Part shown: positions 24,481 through 33,544 of the stretch, piece after piece | How the letters are laid out: every line of letters begins with the position of its first letter | How positions within the stretch are numbered: the stretch's first letter is position 1 | NCBI RefSeq assembly: GCF_014641075.1 | Contig: NZ_BMHP01000004.1 | Location: 1-64,000, forward strand | Length of the DNA: 64,000 bases | Direction: 5' to 3' | From: Paenibacillus nasutitermitis | GTDB lineage: Bacteria; Bacillota; Bacilli; Paenibacillales; Paenibacillaceae | Notes under the pieces: generated by a model | Told to the model about the DNA's origin: nothing | What the model saw: the letters and a program-made list of their open reading frames with translations, nothing else | Database searches by the model: none | Position numbers and translations under genes: made by a program

Positions 24481-25806
24481 ATGAAAAGAAAAGGGAAATT
24501 CGCTTTGGCCATCGTATCTGTAATGATCCTTACACTTCTGTTCGGCTGCTCCAGTGGAACAAACGGCAAGAACGACCCGGGCAACAAGAACAACCCGCCG
24601 GCGGATGAAGGCGGCAAAAAAGAAAAAGTAACGTTGAATTTTATCCGATGGTCCAACGGTCCGGCGCTGGATGATGAAGAGAAGGACAAGGTGAAGCGTT
24701 TTAACGAGTCGCATCCCAATATCGAAGTGAAAATGACGCTGCTGCCATGGGACGAAACGTTCAAGAAAATTGAGATGTCCCTGGCGTCCAACTCGCCGGT
24801 GGATCTGTTCTATTGGGATGTTCCCGCTTATGCATGGTACAAAAAAGGGCTGATGAAAAATCTGCAGCCGTATTTCGAACGCGATTTGAACATGGCTGAT
24901 TTTAATGAGAATCTGTTTGAGCCATTAAAGTTTGATGGGGAAAACATGTATGTTGCTCCGGAAAACTATCAGACTCTTGTGCTTTATTACAATAAGGATC
25001 TGTTCGACAAAGCCAATGTATCTTACCCGACAGAGGATTGGGACTGGAATGATTTCCTCAGCGCGGCTCAGAAACTGACGATCAAATCGGGCGACAAAAC
25101 GACACAATTCGGTACAACCATGTCGCTCGGCGCATGGTGGGGATGGATGGCGCTCAGCCAGGAGCAGGGCGGCAAGCTGACCGACAATATTCACGATCCG
25201 GAGAAGCTGACGTTTAATACGCCTGAAACGAAAAATGCGCTGCAATACTTGCAGGACCTGGTGTTTAAGCATGGCGTAGCGCCGAATGCCTCGCAGTCCA
25301 GCGCGCTGGGCGGAGACTTCCTGACGGGTAAAATCGGCATGTATGTCGGCGGAGACTGGGATATCGCCTCCATGAAAGCGGCAAAAGACCTCAAATGGGA
25401 TTTGGCTCCGATGCCCAAATGGGATGGAAACCGTGCCGTGCCTTACTGGGTGGGCGGTTACGGGATGACGGAGAAATCCAAACATCCGGAAGAAGCGTGG
25501 GAATTCATGAAGTGGGCGATGACGGACAATCAAAAAACGATTGCCGAGCAGCAATCCTGGATTCCGGTAAACGAGACGGCGATCAAAGAAGTTGCGATGC
25601 CTTCATGGGCGCCGCAAGGTTATGAGGCAGCCCGATTCGATTGGAAGAAATATGGCATGATCGGGGATATTTATCACCTCAGATGGCGCGAAGCGCAAGA
25701 CAAAGCACTCGCTCCAATCGGTGATCAAATATTCAACAACAAAATAACGGTGGATGAAGGCTTGAAGCAATTGGACGAACAGGTTAACGAAATTCTTTCG
25801 AAGTAA
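24481..25806 (+). CDS. sugar-binding lipoprotein of the alpha-galactoside importer
   Basis: 442 aa extracellular solute-binding protein. The signal peptide ends in a lipobox (LTLLFGCSSGT), so it is anchored to the membrane outer face by a lipidated Cys. Family-1 features include VTLNFIRWSNGP, GENMYVAPENYQTLVLYYNK and the aromatic-rich binding lobes. It delivers an oligosaccharide to the permeases encoded upstream. Linkage to a GH36 gene suggests raffinose- or melibiose-type substrates (inference). The ATG at 24481 follows AGAGGG; an upstream TTG is less likely. It is separated from the GH36 gene by a weak terminator. Confidence 0.92.
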   Translation: MKRKGKFALAIVSVMILTLLFGCSSGTNGKNDPGNKNNPPADEGGKKEKVTLNFIRWSNGPALDDEEKDKVKRFNESHPNIEVKMTLLPWDETFKKIEMSLASNSPVDLFYWDVPAYAWYKKGLMKNLQPYFERDLNMADFNENLFEPLKFDGENMYVAPENYQTLVLYYNKDLFDKANVSYPTEDWDWNDFLSAAQKLTIKSGDKTTQFGTTMSLGAWWGWMALSQEQGGKLTDNIHDPEKLTFNTPETKNALQYLQDLVFKHGVAPNASQSSALGGDFLTGKIGMYVGGDWDIASMKAAKDLKWDLAPMPKWDGNRAVPYWVGGYGMTEKSKHPEEAWEFMKWAMTDNQKTIAEQQSWIPVNETAIKEVAMPSWAPQGYEAARFDWKKYGMIGDIYHLRWREAQDKALAPIGDQIFNNKITVDEGLKQLDEQVNEILSK

Positions 25807-25817
25807 CGAAAGAATAG

Positions 25818-25861
25818 AGGGCTGTGATAAGGGTTATGCCTTAGAGCAGTCCTTTGTTTTT
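25818..25861 (+). terminator. internal terminator between binding protein and alpha-galactosidase
   Basis: AGGGCTG pairs with CAGTCCT (one G-U), with an inner TAAGG/CCTTA stem, then TTTGTTTTT. Placed inside the operon, it would make the binding protein more abundant than the glycosidase. Confidence 0.6.
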
Positions 25862-25905
25862 CGGTCCTCCGGTCATCATATTAGGTAAGGAAGGTGCTGT
25901 TGCTA

Positions 25906-27981
25906 ATGAATACGAACAGTCAGGGAAGCTTGACCAACGGGAAAATGGTTCTGCAATGGGATGTGCATAATGGCGGCGCGGCGAAGGGACTTTCGCTTGC
26001 CGGAGAGTCCGAGTGGCTCCATAATGGCGGCAGTCCGGAGTTTGCGGTCATCGCGGACGGCGAGCGCATCGATGCGTTAACCGAGGGCGTTATTTTCCTG
26101 GGGGATGAGGTTAACGAAGCCGGGCACGGCTCGCGGCTGCGGGAAAACCGTTGGCGTCTCGATCGGAAGAAACTAACCATCTGCAGCTTTACGAAGCTGT
26201 TTCCGGAAGCGGGGACCATAGAGAAGTGGCTGACGGTCACCAGCGACAGCGATCAGGACGTCGTGATCTCGCGAATGGATTCCATTTCGTACCGGCTGAA
26301 AGCTGCCGAATATGAGCTGATGTACTATACCAGCGATTGGGGCCAGGAATTTGAAAGCATCAGAGAGAAGCTGGAGCAGGATGTGGTAATCGAAACCCGC
26401 CACGGGCGTTCCTCCAAAGGGCAGCATCCCTGGTTCGCCTTGTACAGGGAGGATGGCGGCATTCTGGCAGGATCGGCGATGTGGTCAGGTAACTGGCAAT
26501 TCCGGTTCGAAAGGCTTGCGGATGGCGGATATGCCGTCAGCGGCGGACTGAGCGAATGGGAGTTTGCGAAGGTGCTGCAGCCGGGCGAAACGGTGGAGAG
26601 CGTGCATGTTGCCCTGGGCCTTGGCACATCGGGCAATCTGAATACCGTTTCCGTCGATTTTGCCAAGGTAGGTCGGGCGTTCTGGTATCCCTCCAACCTG
26701 CTGTCCAAGCGGCTCCCGGTGGAATGGAACCATTGGTGGCCATACAATGATGTGCTGATTGATGAACAGGTATTCAAGGACAATGTGGATGCCGCAGCCG
26801 AACTGGGGGTGGAAGTGTGCACATTGGATGCAGGCTGGTTCGGGCCGTCAGATCCTTCAACGCACTGGTTCGATTACCGCGGGGATTGGGATCTGGTAAA
26901 CACGGTACGGTTCCCTGGCGGAATCCGCGCTTTGTCGGACTATGTCCACGACAAGGGAATGATGTTCGGGCTCTGGTGCGAGATCGAGGCTCTTGGCCAA
27001 CATGCGCGCCTGGCCGAGCGTCACCCGGAATTTGTGGCGAGCCGGGGAAGCGAACGACTGGGATACGTCTGCATGGGTAGTCCCGAGGCGCAGGAATGGG
27101 CGTATGAGGTGCTCGACCGGATCATTACCAGCTACAACTGCGATTGGATCAAGCTGGATTTCAACCTTGATCCGGGCGCAGGCTGCAGCCGTACCGATCA
27201 CGGTCATGGCGCGGGCGACGGACTTTATGCCCACTACAGCGGCTATTACGCGGTGTTGGAGCGTATTCGTGCGACGCACCCGGAAGTCGTTCTGGAGAAC
27301 TGCGCATCCGGAGGGCTGCGCATCGATCTTGGACTGATGAAACAGTCGCATAACGTGTTTCTGAGCGATCCCGATTGGCCGGAGCACAGCCTCCAGCTGT
27401 TCTGGGGCGCTTCCACGATGCTGGCTCCCGATGTTTGCCTGCACTGGGGGTACAGCGACTGGATGTCCGATGAGAATGGGAAGCATGCATTCCAGAATTT
27501 CGATCCCCTCGATCCGGACATGAAGGCGCATCAGCTGGATTATTACATCCGGACCGGGATGCTTGGCGGTTACGGAATGTCGCAGAAGCTTCCCGATCTT
27601 CCGCAATGGGTACGCGAGCGGTTTGCGTGGAATATCCGGCTGTACAAGGAACATATCAGGCGGTTTGTCGGAGCGGGGGATGTACGCCGTCTGACGGATC
27701 AGCCGAAACGGGAGGGGCGGGGCGACCGCTTTGCTGCTTTCCAATATTCGATTGCCTCTGGCGATGAGCACTTATTGCTTGTATTTCGGCTGCATGGGGC
27801 CGAGCCGAGCCGCCATATCCGGCTGGCGCAGTTGGATGCGGACCGCTTTTACCGGCTGGACTGGCTTTGCGAAAACCGGGATCTGACGGTGCAGGGGAGC
27901 GAGCTTATGGAGCGGGGGCTTTATTTCGACGGATTGGAAGAGGAAGACTCATCCGTGATCCGGATTCAACCGGTTGATTAA
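25906..27981 (+). CDS. alpha-galactosidase, glycoside hydrolase family 36
   Basis: About 691 aa. An N-terminal beta-sandwich is followed by the catalytic TIM barrel from about residue 270 (VEWNHWWPYNDVLIDE, CTLDAGWFGPSD). The nucleophile Asp lies in DWIKLDFNLDPG and the acid/base Asp in FLSDPDWPEHSLQ. ENCASGGLRIDLG is a GH36 signature. No signal peptide is present, so it acts in the cytoplasm on imported alpha-galactosides. Possible starts are TTG 25900, five bases behind AAGGAAGG, or ATG 25906. It lies downstream of the importer and upstream of the LacI gene. Confidence 0.92.
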   Translation: MNTNSQGSLTNGKMVLQWDVHNGGAAKGLSLAGESEWLHNGGSPEFAVIADGERIDALTEGVIFLGDEVNEAGHGSRLRENRWRLDRKKLTICSFTKLFPEAGTIEKWLTVTSDSDQDVVISRMDSISYRLKAAEYELMYYTSDWGQEFESIREKLEQDVVIETRHGRSSKGQHPWFALYREDGGILAGSAMWSGNWQFRFERLADGGYAVSGGLSEWEFAKVLQPGETVESVHVALGLGTSGNLNTVSVDFAKVGRAFWYPSNLLSKRLPVEWNHWWPYNDVLIDEQVFKDNVDAAAELGVEVCTLDAGWFGPSDPSTHWFDYRGDWDLVNTVRFPGGIRALSDYVHDKGMMFGLWCEIEALGQHARLAERHPEFVASRGSERLGYVCMGSPEAQEWAYEVLDRIITSYNCDWIKLDFNLDPGAGCSRTDHGHGAGDGLYAHYSGYYAVLERIRATHPEVVLENCASGGLRIDLGLMKQSHNVFLSDPDWPEHSLQLFWGASTMLAPDVCLHWGYSDWMSDENGKHAFQNFDPLDPDMKAHQLDYYIRTGMLGGYGMSQKLPDLPQWVRERFAWNIRLYKEHIRRFVGAGDVRRLTDQPKREGRGDRFAAFQYSIASGDEHLLLVFRLHGAEPSRHIRLAQLDADRFYRLDWLCENRDLTVQGSELMERGLYFDGLEEEDSSVIRIQPVD

Positions 27982-28002
27982 GGGTTGAGTGCTTGCGATT
28001 AC

Positions 28003-28045
28003 GAAAGCGGGGCGGACAATAATGTCGGCTCTGCTTTTTTTTTCA
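28003..28045 (+). terminator. terminator after the alpha-galactosidase gene
   Basis: AAAGCGGGGC pairs with GCTCTGCTTT through two G-U pairs, followed by a long T-run. Confidence 0.75.
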
Positions 28046-28138
28046 GCGGTTCTATATTTTTGTCCACGATTTTGCTATTCTTAGAAAAACCATTCAAGCT
28101 CCCCTTCACATTATCGGAAAGAGAGAGGTATCAAGAGC

Positions 28139-29197
28139 ATGATCAAACCCGTGACCGTTTACGATATTGCCAAAGAAGCCAATGTTTCGGTCGCCACAGT
28201 CTCGCGGGTCCTTAACAACAGCGCTCCCGTCAAGGAGTCCACCCGGGAGAAGATTGCCGGCATTATCGCCAAGCACCAGTTTCAGCCGAATGCCCTTGCA
28301 AGGAGTCTGTTCAAGAAAGAGACAGGCATGATCGGGATTATCCTGCCGGACATCACCAATCCTTTTTTTCCCGAAGTGCTGTCCGGATTGGATATTGAGG
28401 CAAGAAGCAAAGGCTATACGTTCTTCCTTTGCGATTCGGTATCCTCAAACCGCGACTTCACCGAGCAATACGACCGGGAAACCCGTTTTCTCAATATTCT
28501 TATGGAAAAGCAGGTCGACGGCATTGTTCTGATTGGCGGCCGTATTAATCTGGCCAAACCGTCCAAGGAAATGGTCCAGGAAGTGGTGGAAGCGGGCAAG
28601 CGGGTTCCCGTTCTGCTGATCAACGGCAATCTGCCGGGAGCCTCGCTTCACCGGGTTGCGGTGGACGAGAAGAAGGGCGCGGAGCTTGCTGCCCGCCATC
28701 TCGTGGAGCTGGGGCATCGTAATATCGCGTTCATCGGCGGATTTAAACAGATGTCCAATACGATTCAAAGGATTCAGGGATTCCGGAATGTGCTGCGCGA
28801 AAGCGGCATTAAAGAGCGGAGCGATTGGATCCGTACCGGAGGTTTTTCCGTAGCCCAAGGAATTGAGCTGGCCGAAGAACTGCTCCAACTGCCGATAGGG
28901 GAGCGGCCGACCGCGCTGCAATGCGCCAATGATCTGGTCGCTATCGGTGCACTTAAAGCGGCACGACGGGAAGGCATCTCCGTTCCGGAGCAGCTTTCGA
29001 TTGTCGGATTTGACGATATTCCGTTTGCCGCCCACAGTATTCCGGAGCTGACGACGGTTTCCTTGAAGTGCCATGAAGTCGGCCGGACAGCCGCTGGCGT
29101 GATGGATAAGCTGATTACGCGGACGAAAGTCGCCAAGACGACGATCCTGTCTCCGGAGCTGGTTGTACGGGAATCGACTGCTCCTCCAGCCGTGTGA
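28139..29197 (+). CDS. LacI-family transcriptional regulator
   Basis: 352 aa. The N-terminal HTH has VTVYDIAKEANVSVATVSRV, and the hinge helix is NALARSLFKKETGMIGII. The periplasmic-binding-protein-like sensor domain follows (LPDITNPFFPEVL, VDGIVLIGGRI, VGFDDIPFAAH). It binds a sugar and releases a CG-centred palindromic operator. The best candidate operator is 22550-22563, ahead of the importer operon. It lies downstream of the GH36 gene behind a terminator, so it has its own promoter, which I could not pinpoint. Confidence 0.93.
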   Translation: MIKPVTVYDIAKEANVSVATVSRVLNNSAPVKESTREKIAGIIAKHQFQPNALARSLFKKETGMIGIILPDITNPFFPEVLSGLDIEARSKGYTFFLCDSVSSNRDFTEQYDRETRFLNILMEKQVDGIVLIGGRINLAKPSKEMVQEVVEAGKRVPVLLINGNLPGASLHRVAVDEKKGAELAARHLVELGHRNIAFIGGFKQMSNTIQRIQGFRNVLRESGIKERSDWIRTGGFSVAQGIELAEELLQLPIGERPTALQCANDLVAIGALKAARREGISVPEQLSIVGFDDIPFAAHSIPELTTVSLKCHEVGRTAAGVMDKLITRTKVAKTTILSPELVVRESTAPPAV

Positions 29198-29345
29198 CCA
29201 GCCAGGCAAGGCGGAATAGAAGAAGCGGGAAATAGCTAAAGAATAGGACGACGAGACGGTGGCGGCGAATGTGGATGCGAGCTTCGACCGGTATCCGGAT
29301 AGCTGCCCGGCTGGGAACGATGTACCCGGTCAGCGAAAAAAATCG

Positions 29346-29374
29346 TTGACAGAATGGAAAGCACATACTAAAAT
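29346..29374 (+). promoter_or_regulatory. sigma-A promoter of the GH35/importer operon
   Basis: TTGACA, 17 bases, TAAAAT: perfect -35, ideal spacing, one mismatch in the -10. Confidence 0.7.
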
Positions 29375-29546
29375 CAAAAAAAAGAAAGCCCTTACATTGT
29401 GCCAGACAGTTTAGGCTGCATGGAATGATTCGAAAGACGCGATACACCAAATTGGACCGCTGACTTAATTAGAGAATTCCGTCCTGGACGCTCCGCTCTA
29501 AATAAAGCACACAACCGGTACAAGAAGTGTATTTATTTTTTGGTCA

Positions 29547-29580
29547 TAATGTAACGGGTTTCATGAATCCGGTTACATTA
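29547..29580. promoter_or_regulatory. 34-bp near-perfect palindrome before the GH35 gene
   Basis: TAATGTAACGGGTTTCA followed directly by TGAATCCGGTTACATTA, with 15 of 17 positions complementary. There is no T-run after it. It could be an operator of an unknown regulator or an RNA hairpin shortly upstream of the ribosome site. Confidence 0.6.
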
Positions 29581-29628
29581 ATCGGGTGAAGTTGCGCGTA
29601 AGACGTTAACTTTGAGGAGGATCATAAT

Positions 29629-32475
29629 TTGGACGTATCGATCAATAAGCTGCCTACTGTTTCCATGTCCGGTCATGCCTTGCATCTGAATGGATCTCCC
29701 GAAATTTTGCTCTGCGCTTCTTTGTTCTATTTCCGTATCCCGAAGGCCCATTGGGGGGAGCGGATGCAGCAGCTCAAGTCGATCGGATACCGTTCCATCG
29801 ATGTCTACTTTCCTTGGAATCATCATGAACTCACGGAAGGCTGCTGGGATTTTGAAGGAGAGAAGGATGCCGCTTTCTTTCTGAAGCTCGCGGCGGAGGC
29901 AGGACTTTGGGTGGTTGCCCGGCCTGGTCCTTATATTTGCTCCGAGTGGGACGGGGGCGGACTTCCCGGCTATCTGCTGGCCGACACGACGCTGAAACTG
30001 CGCGACAACGATCCGACTTACTTGAAGGCCGTGGAACGCTGGTTTGACCGTATCCTTCCGATACTGGCTCCGTTTCAGGCGGACCGGGGAGGAACGATTA
30101 TCGGCGTTCAGCTGGAGAATGAACTCGACTTCTACGGATGTCAGGATCCTGCCGGTTATATCGGCTCGCTGCGGGATATGGCGCGCGGCCACGGTATTAC
30201 GGTCCCGCTGCTCGCCTGTGCAGGCCAAGGCGGACTCTGGGAAGCGTCGGGTTTTGCCGACGATGTTGTCGTGACCTGCAACTTTTATCCCAATGACTTG
30301 GACGCCCACTTCGAGGAGAAAGTGCTCCATTACCGCGAACAACTGGAAGCCCGCGGCATGCCGCTGCTCGTTACGGAAACGAACCGGTCGCATTTTCTGC
30401 TGCGGCGTCTGCTCTCGGCGGGCACCAAGCTGCTGGGTCCTTATCTGCAAGTATCGGGGACGGATTTTGGTTTCACGAACGCAACGAACAACTGGGGCAG
30501 CCCGCTTGCTTTTCTCACGTCCGATTATGATTTCGGCGGCATGATCTCTCCCGAAGGCCATCTTAGGGAGGAGGCCTATGAGGGCCGTATGCTCGCCCGT
30601 CTGCTTGCCGCATATGGTCCTTCTCTTGGCGGGGCTAAGGCGCAAGGACGAAGGGGAGTGCTGGAAGCCGGCGATGGTTTGGACCCGGAGGGGCTGATCG
30701 GACCTTTCAGTCTGCGGCTGGCAGAGGGCGGAGAGCTGCTGTTTCTGGCAAACGCAGGCTCCTCTGAAGCAGACGTGGCGGTGCGGCTGGAGGACACCGC
30801 GCTGCATGGGAAAACGCGGCTCGCCGCAGCAGGAGGCTCTGCTATTCTGCCGTACGAGGTGCCGCTTGCACACTGGCAGCTGCCCGGCAGACTTGCCTTC
30901 TCAACCGCTGAGCTCTATTGGGCTCAGCATGGAGGGAATACGACGGTCCTTTCCTTTCATGCGGAGGGAGAGTCGCACATTCTGCTGGAGCTGCCGGAAA
31001 CCGCGGTGGTCCGGGTCCCGGAGGCGGCTGTCACCCGCGAAGGAAGCATCACCGTTCTGGTTTTTCCGCCACCCGGCGAAGATACGCTGCATGGCGAGGT
31101 CGGGTTTGACGACGGCCGCACACTGAAGCTGCTGCTGAGCGGCAGGCGCTCGGCGCTGGATATGGAATCGCTGGATGAGCGCTGCGAGCCGATCCTGCGT
31201 CAGCATTCGGCCACGCGAAGCGGCCCGAAAGAAACAAATCATGACGCAGCCGCGGCGGAAAACGTGGCCGGCGGGCAGCCGCAAGCCTGGACGCGCTCGA
31301 TGATCTCCGGCACGGAAGCGCCGGCGCACACGGAGCGTATCAGCAGCGACAGAGCGCTCGTCCTGGAGGAGGCGGGAATCTATCGCGGCTATGCGTGGTA
31401 TGGGGCGGCCGTTGAGCTGCCGCCGGGAAGGGCGGTCAAGGGCTGGCTGCTTCGGAAGGGCAGCGATGTCGTTTCCTTGTACGCCGACGGCCGCTATCTG
31501 GGTACTTCGGTCCCTGGTGGGAGCAGCCGTTACCTTGAGGAGACGGATCCCGCATCCGTCGCCGCCGCCCAGAGGATGGCCGCCCGCGTAGAAATCTGGG
31601 GCCATACCAATTTCCATGATCCGCGCCTGCCGGCGCTCAGACTCTTGTCCTTAAAGGGCATAGCCGGAATCGCCACCATTTGGGGCCGGTACGATCTGTC
31701 CGGCAACTGGGCAATAAGGTTGAAGAATGAAGCATCACCCGCCACGGCCGGCAGCGGCGATCGGCCGATCGTCGACTTTGGAGGCTGGCTGTCGGATGAG
31801 GAGCTGCAGCTCCATGAGTTTCGGAGAAGCTTCAAGGCTGCCGCGGACGCAAACAGCTGGACCTTGCATTTCCAGGGATTCGAAGCCTATGCCCGCGTTC
31901 TGGTTAACGGACGGGAGGCAGGGGAGATTCGATCAATCGATCCATACGTTGATATCAGCGCGTTTGTCACGCCGGGCGGGGAGACGGAGCTTACCTTGCG
32001 CTTGGAACGATTCCAGGGTGCTCCCGTCGGCCAGGTCTTTCTCTACGAAGGAACGGAAGCGGCCGATTGGTCCTTGGCCGGAGCCGGAGAGCAGGAGCTT
32101 GCCAGGCAGGCTTCAGAGCTTCGAAGCCAAGGGGCTTCGACTTCGGCTTGGGAGCAGCTGCCCTTGACACTCGATTCAGGCACGGTGGCCTGGCTGTTCG
32201 GGGAAATCGGGCTCTCGGCCGAAGGACGCGGCTACCGCGTTCATGTTCAGGGTAACGGCCTGAAGCTGACCGTCCTGTTGAATGACCGCATCGTCGGACG
32301 CTTGTGGCTGCCGGGCGGGGAAGAACGCCCTGTGATGACGGGAGGCAGCCCGGATTCCTTCTATCTGCCTGGACCTTGGATGGCGGAAAAGGGCTGCTGC
32401 CTGTCGGTCATGCTGGAAGCCGTCGACTCCGGAGCTCCCGGACAGCTGGATGCGTTCACCTTTTTACCTGTATAG
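29629..32475 (+). CDS. beta-galactosidase-like glycoside hydrolase (family 35)
   Basis: 948 aa. The N-terminal TIM barrel has IDVYFPWNHHELTEGCWDFE and ARPGPYICSEWDGGGLPGYL, both close to GH35 consensus. The acid/base Glu is in VQLENELDFYG and the nucleophile Glu probably in LLVTETNRSHF. The latter replaces the usual TExWxGWF and is the least canonical part. Two beta-sandwich domains follow (for example ELQLHEFRRSFKAAADANSW), as in other GH35 enzymes. No signal peptide is present, so it is cytoplasmic. The start is TTG 29629 behind GAGGAGG. It leads an operon with an importer, so it likely cleaves imported beta-galactosides. Confidence 0.85.
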   Translation: MDVSINKLPTVSMSGHALHLNGSPEILLCASLFYFRIPKAHWGERMQQLKSIGYRSIDVYFPWNHHELTEGCWDFEGEKDAAFFLKLAAEAGLWVVARPGPYICSEWDGGGLPGYLLADTTLKLRDNDPTYLKAVERWFDRILPILAPFQADRGGTIIGVQLENELDFYGCQDPAGYIGSLRDMARGHGITVPLLACAGQGGLWEASGFADDVVVTCNFYPNDLDAHFEEKVLHYREQLEARGMPLLVTETNRSHFLLRRLLSAGTKLLGPYLQVSGTDFGFTNATNNWGSPLAFLTSDYDFGGMISPEGHLREEAYEGRMLARLLAAYGPSLGGAKAQGRRGVLEAGDGLDPEGLIGPFSLRLAEGGELLFLANAGSSEADVAVRLEDTALHGKTRLAAAGGSAILPYEVPLAHWQLPGRLAFSTAELYWAQHGGNTTVLSFHAEGESHILLELPETAVVRVPEAAVTREGSITVLVFPPPGEDTLHGEVGFDDGRTLKLLLSGRRSALDMESLDERCEPILRQHSATRSGPKETNHDAAAAENVAGGQPQAWTRSMISGTEAPAHTERISSDRALVLEEAGIYRGYAWYGAAVELPPGRAVKGWLLRKGSDVVSLYADGRYLGTSVPGGSSRYLEETDPASVAAAQRMAARVEIWGHTNFHDPRLPALRLLSLKGIAGIATIWGRYDLSGNWAIRLKNEASPATAGSGDRPIVDFGGWLSDEELQLHEFRRSFKAAADANSWTLHFQGFEAYARVLVNGREAGEIRSIDPYVDISAFVTPGGETELTLRLERFQGAPVGQVFLYEGTEAADWSLAGAGEQELARQASELRSQGASTSAWEQLPLTLDSGTVAWLFGEIGLSAEGRGYRVHVQGNGLKLTVLLNDRIVGRLWLPGGEERPVMTGGSPDSFYLPGPWMAEKGCCLSVMLEAVDSGAPGQLDAFTFLPV

Positions 32476-32517
32476 CCTCATGCGGACTATTAATTATCCG
32501 GAAGGGAAGGAAGACCT

Positions 32518-33483
32518 ATGGCTACTCTGATTAAACCCCGTACGGCCGCGAAAGCCGCAGCCGACAAGGGAGGCCGGTTCAGACGGTTTTGGAACAGCCG
32601 GGTATTGCTGCTGATGTGCCTGCCCGCCATTGTGTTCTTCATTATCTTCGCTTATCTGCCGATGCCCGGGCTGTATCTGGCGTTCATCAGGTACAACTAT
32701 ACGGACGGGATCTTTCATAGTCCGTTTATCGGCTTTGAGAACTTCCGCTTTCTGGTTATGACCGGCGACCTCTGGAGGCTGACCTTCAATACGGTCGCCT
32801 ACAATATCGCGTTCATTCTGATCGGCAATGTGCTGCAAATATTCGTCGCTGTGCTGCTTAATGAAATCCGGCGCAAGTGGTTTAAAAAAGTGTCGCAGAC
32901 CCTCATGTTTCTGCCTTATTTCATCTCGGCCGTCCTGATTGGACTCATTGCCTACAACATCCTCAGTTACGATTACGGGGTGTTGAACGGCATTCTGAAA
33001 TCGTTTGGGATGGAGCCTGTCAAAACCTATTCCGATCCTACGCTCTGGCCGTTCATTATCGTATTCACCTACCTGTGGCAGTCAACGGGATACGGATCGA
33101 TCATTTATTTCGCCGCTATTATGGGGCTGGATAAGGAGATTGTGGAAGCATCCGAGATCGACGGGGCCAATGCCTTTCAGCGGATTCGCCATATTACGCT
33201 GCCCTGGCTGAAGCCGACCTTCATTATCCTGCTGCTATTCTCGCTTGGCGGCATTCTGAAAGGCAATTTCGGATTATTCTACAACCTTGTCGGCGCCAAC
33301 AATACCGCTTTGTATCCTACGACTGATATTATCGAGACGTTTGTGTTCCGGTCGTTGATGACCAATTTCAACTTCTCGATGGGAAGTGCCGTCAGTCTGT
33401 ACCAATCGGTCTTCGGTTTTGCCGTCGTCTTGTCCGCCAATTGGTTCGTCCGCAAAACGTCGCCGGAGAATTCCTTGTTCTAG
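32518..33483 (+). CDS. ABC transporter permease (LplB type)
   Basis: 321 aa. A basic N terminus precedes the first helix (VLLLMCLPAIVFFIIFAYLP), and PGLYLAFIRYNYTDGIF is typical of LplB-like permeases. The EAA loop is VEASEIDGANAFQRIRHI. It acts with the next gene product in the GH35-linked importer. LplB/YtcP-type systems often take oligosaccharides from plant polymers (family knowledge). Confidence 0.92.
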   Translation: MATLIKPRTAAKAAADKGGRFRRFWNSRVLLLMCLPAIVFFIIFAYLPMPGLYLAFIRYNYTDGIFHSPFIGFENFRFLVMTGDLWRLTFNTVAYNIAFILIGNVLQIFVAVLLNEIRRKWFKKVSQTLMFLPYFISAVLIGLIAYNILSYDYGVLNGILKSFGMEPVKTYSDPTLWPFIIVFTYLWQSTGYGSIIYFAAIMGLDKEIVEASEIDGANAFQRIRHITLPWLKPTFIILLLFSLGGILKGNFGLFYNLVGANNTALYPTTDIIETFVFRSLMTNFNFSMGSAVSLYQSVFGFAVVLSANWFVRKTSPENSLF

Positions 33484-33544
33484 GGCGTATGGATGACAGG
33501 TGCAAAGAAAAGTCCACCCGGACAGACTTCAGGAGGAGGAAGCA

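Larger units (their letters stand above)
29198..29628 (+). other. long intergenic region and leader of the GH35 operon
   Basis: No gene in 430 bases. The first 150 bases look featureless. A sigma-A promoter lies at 29346-29374 and an imperfect 34-bp palindrome at 29547-29580. The transcript would have about 250 untranslated bases before the TTG start of the GH35 gene. Confidence 0.6.

Noticed and set aside
29578..30873. 431-codon open frame on the minus strand opposite the GH35 gene
   Set aside because: It lies wholly antisense to conserved GH35 motifs and has no ribosome site or recognisable domain. High-GC codons on the other strand explain it.
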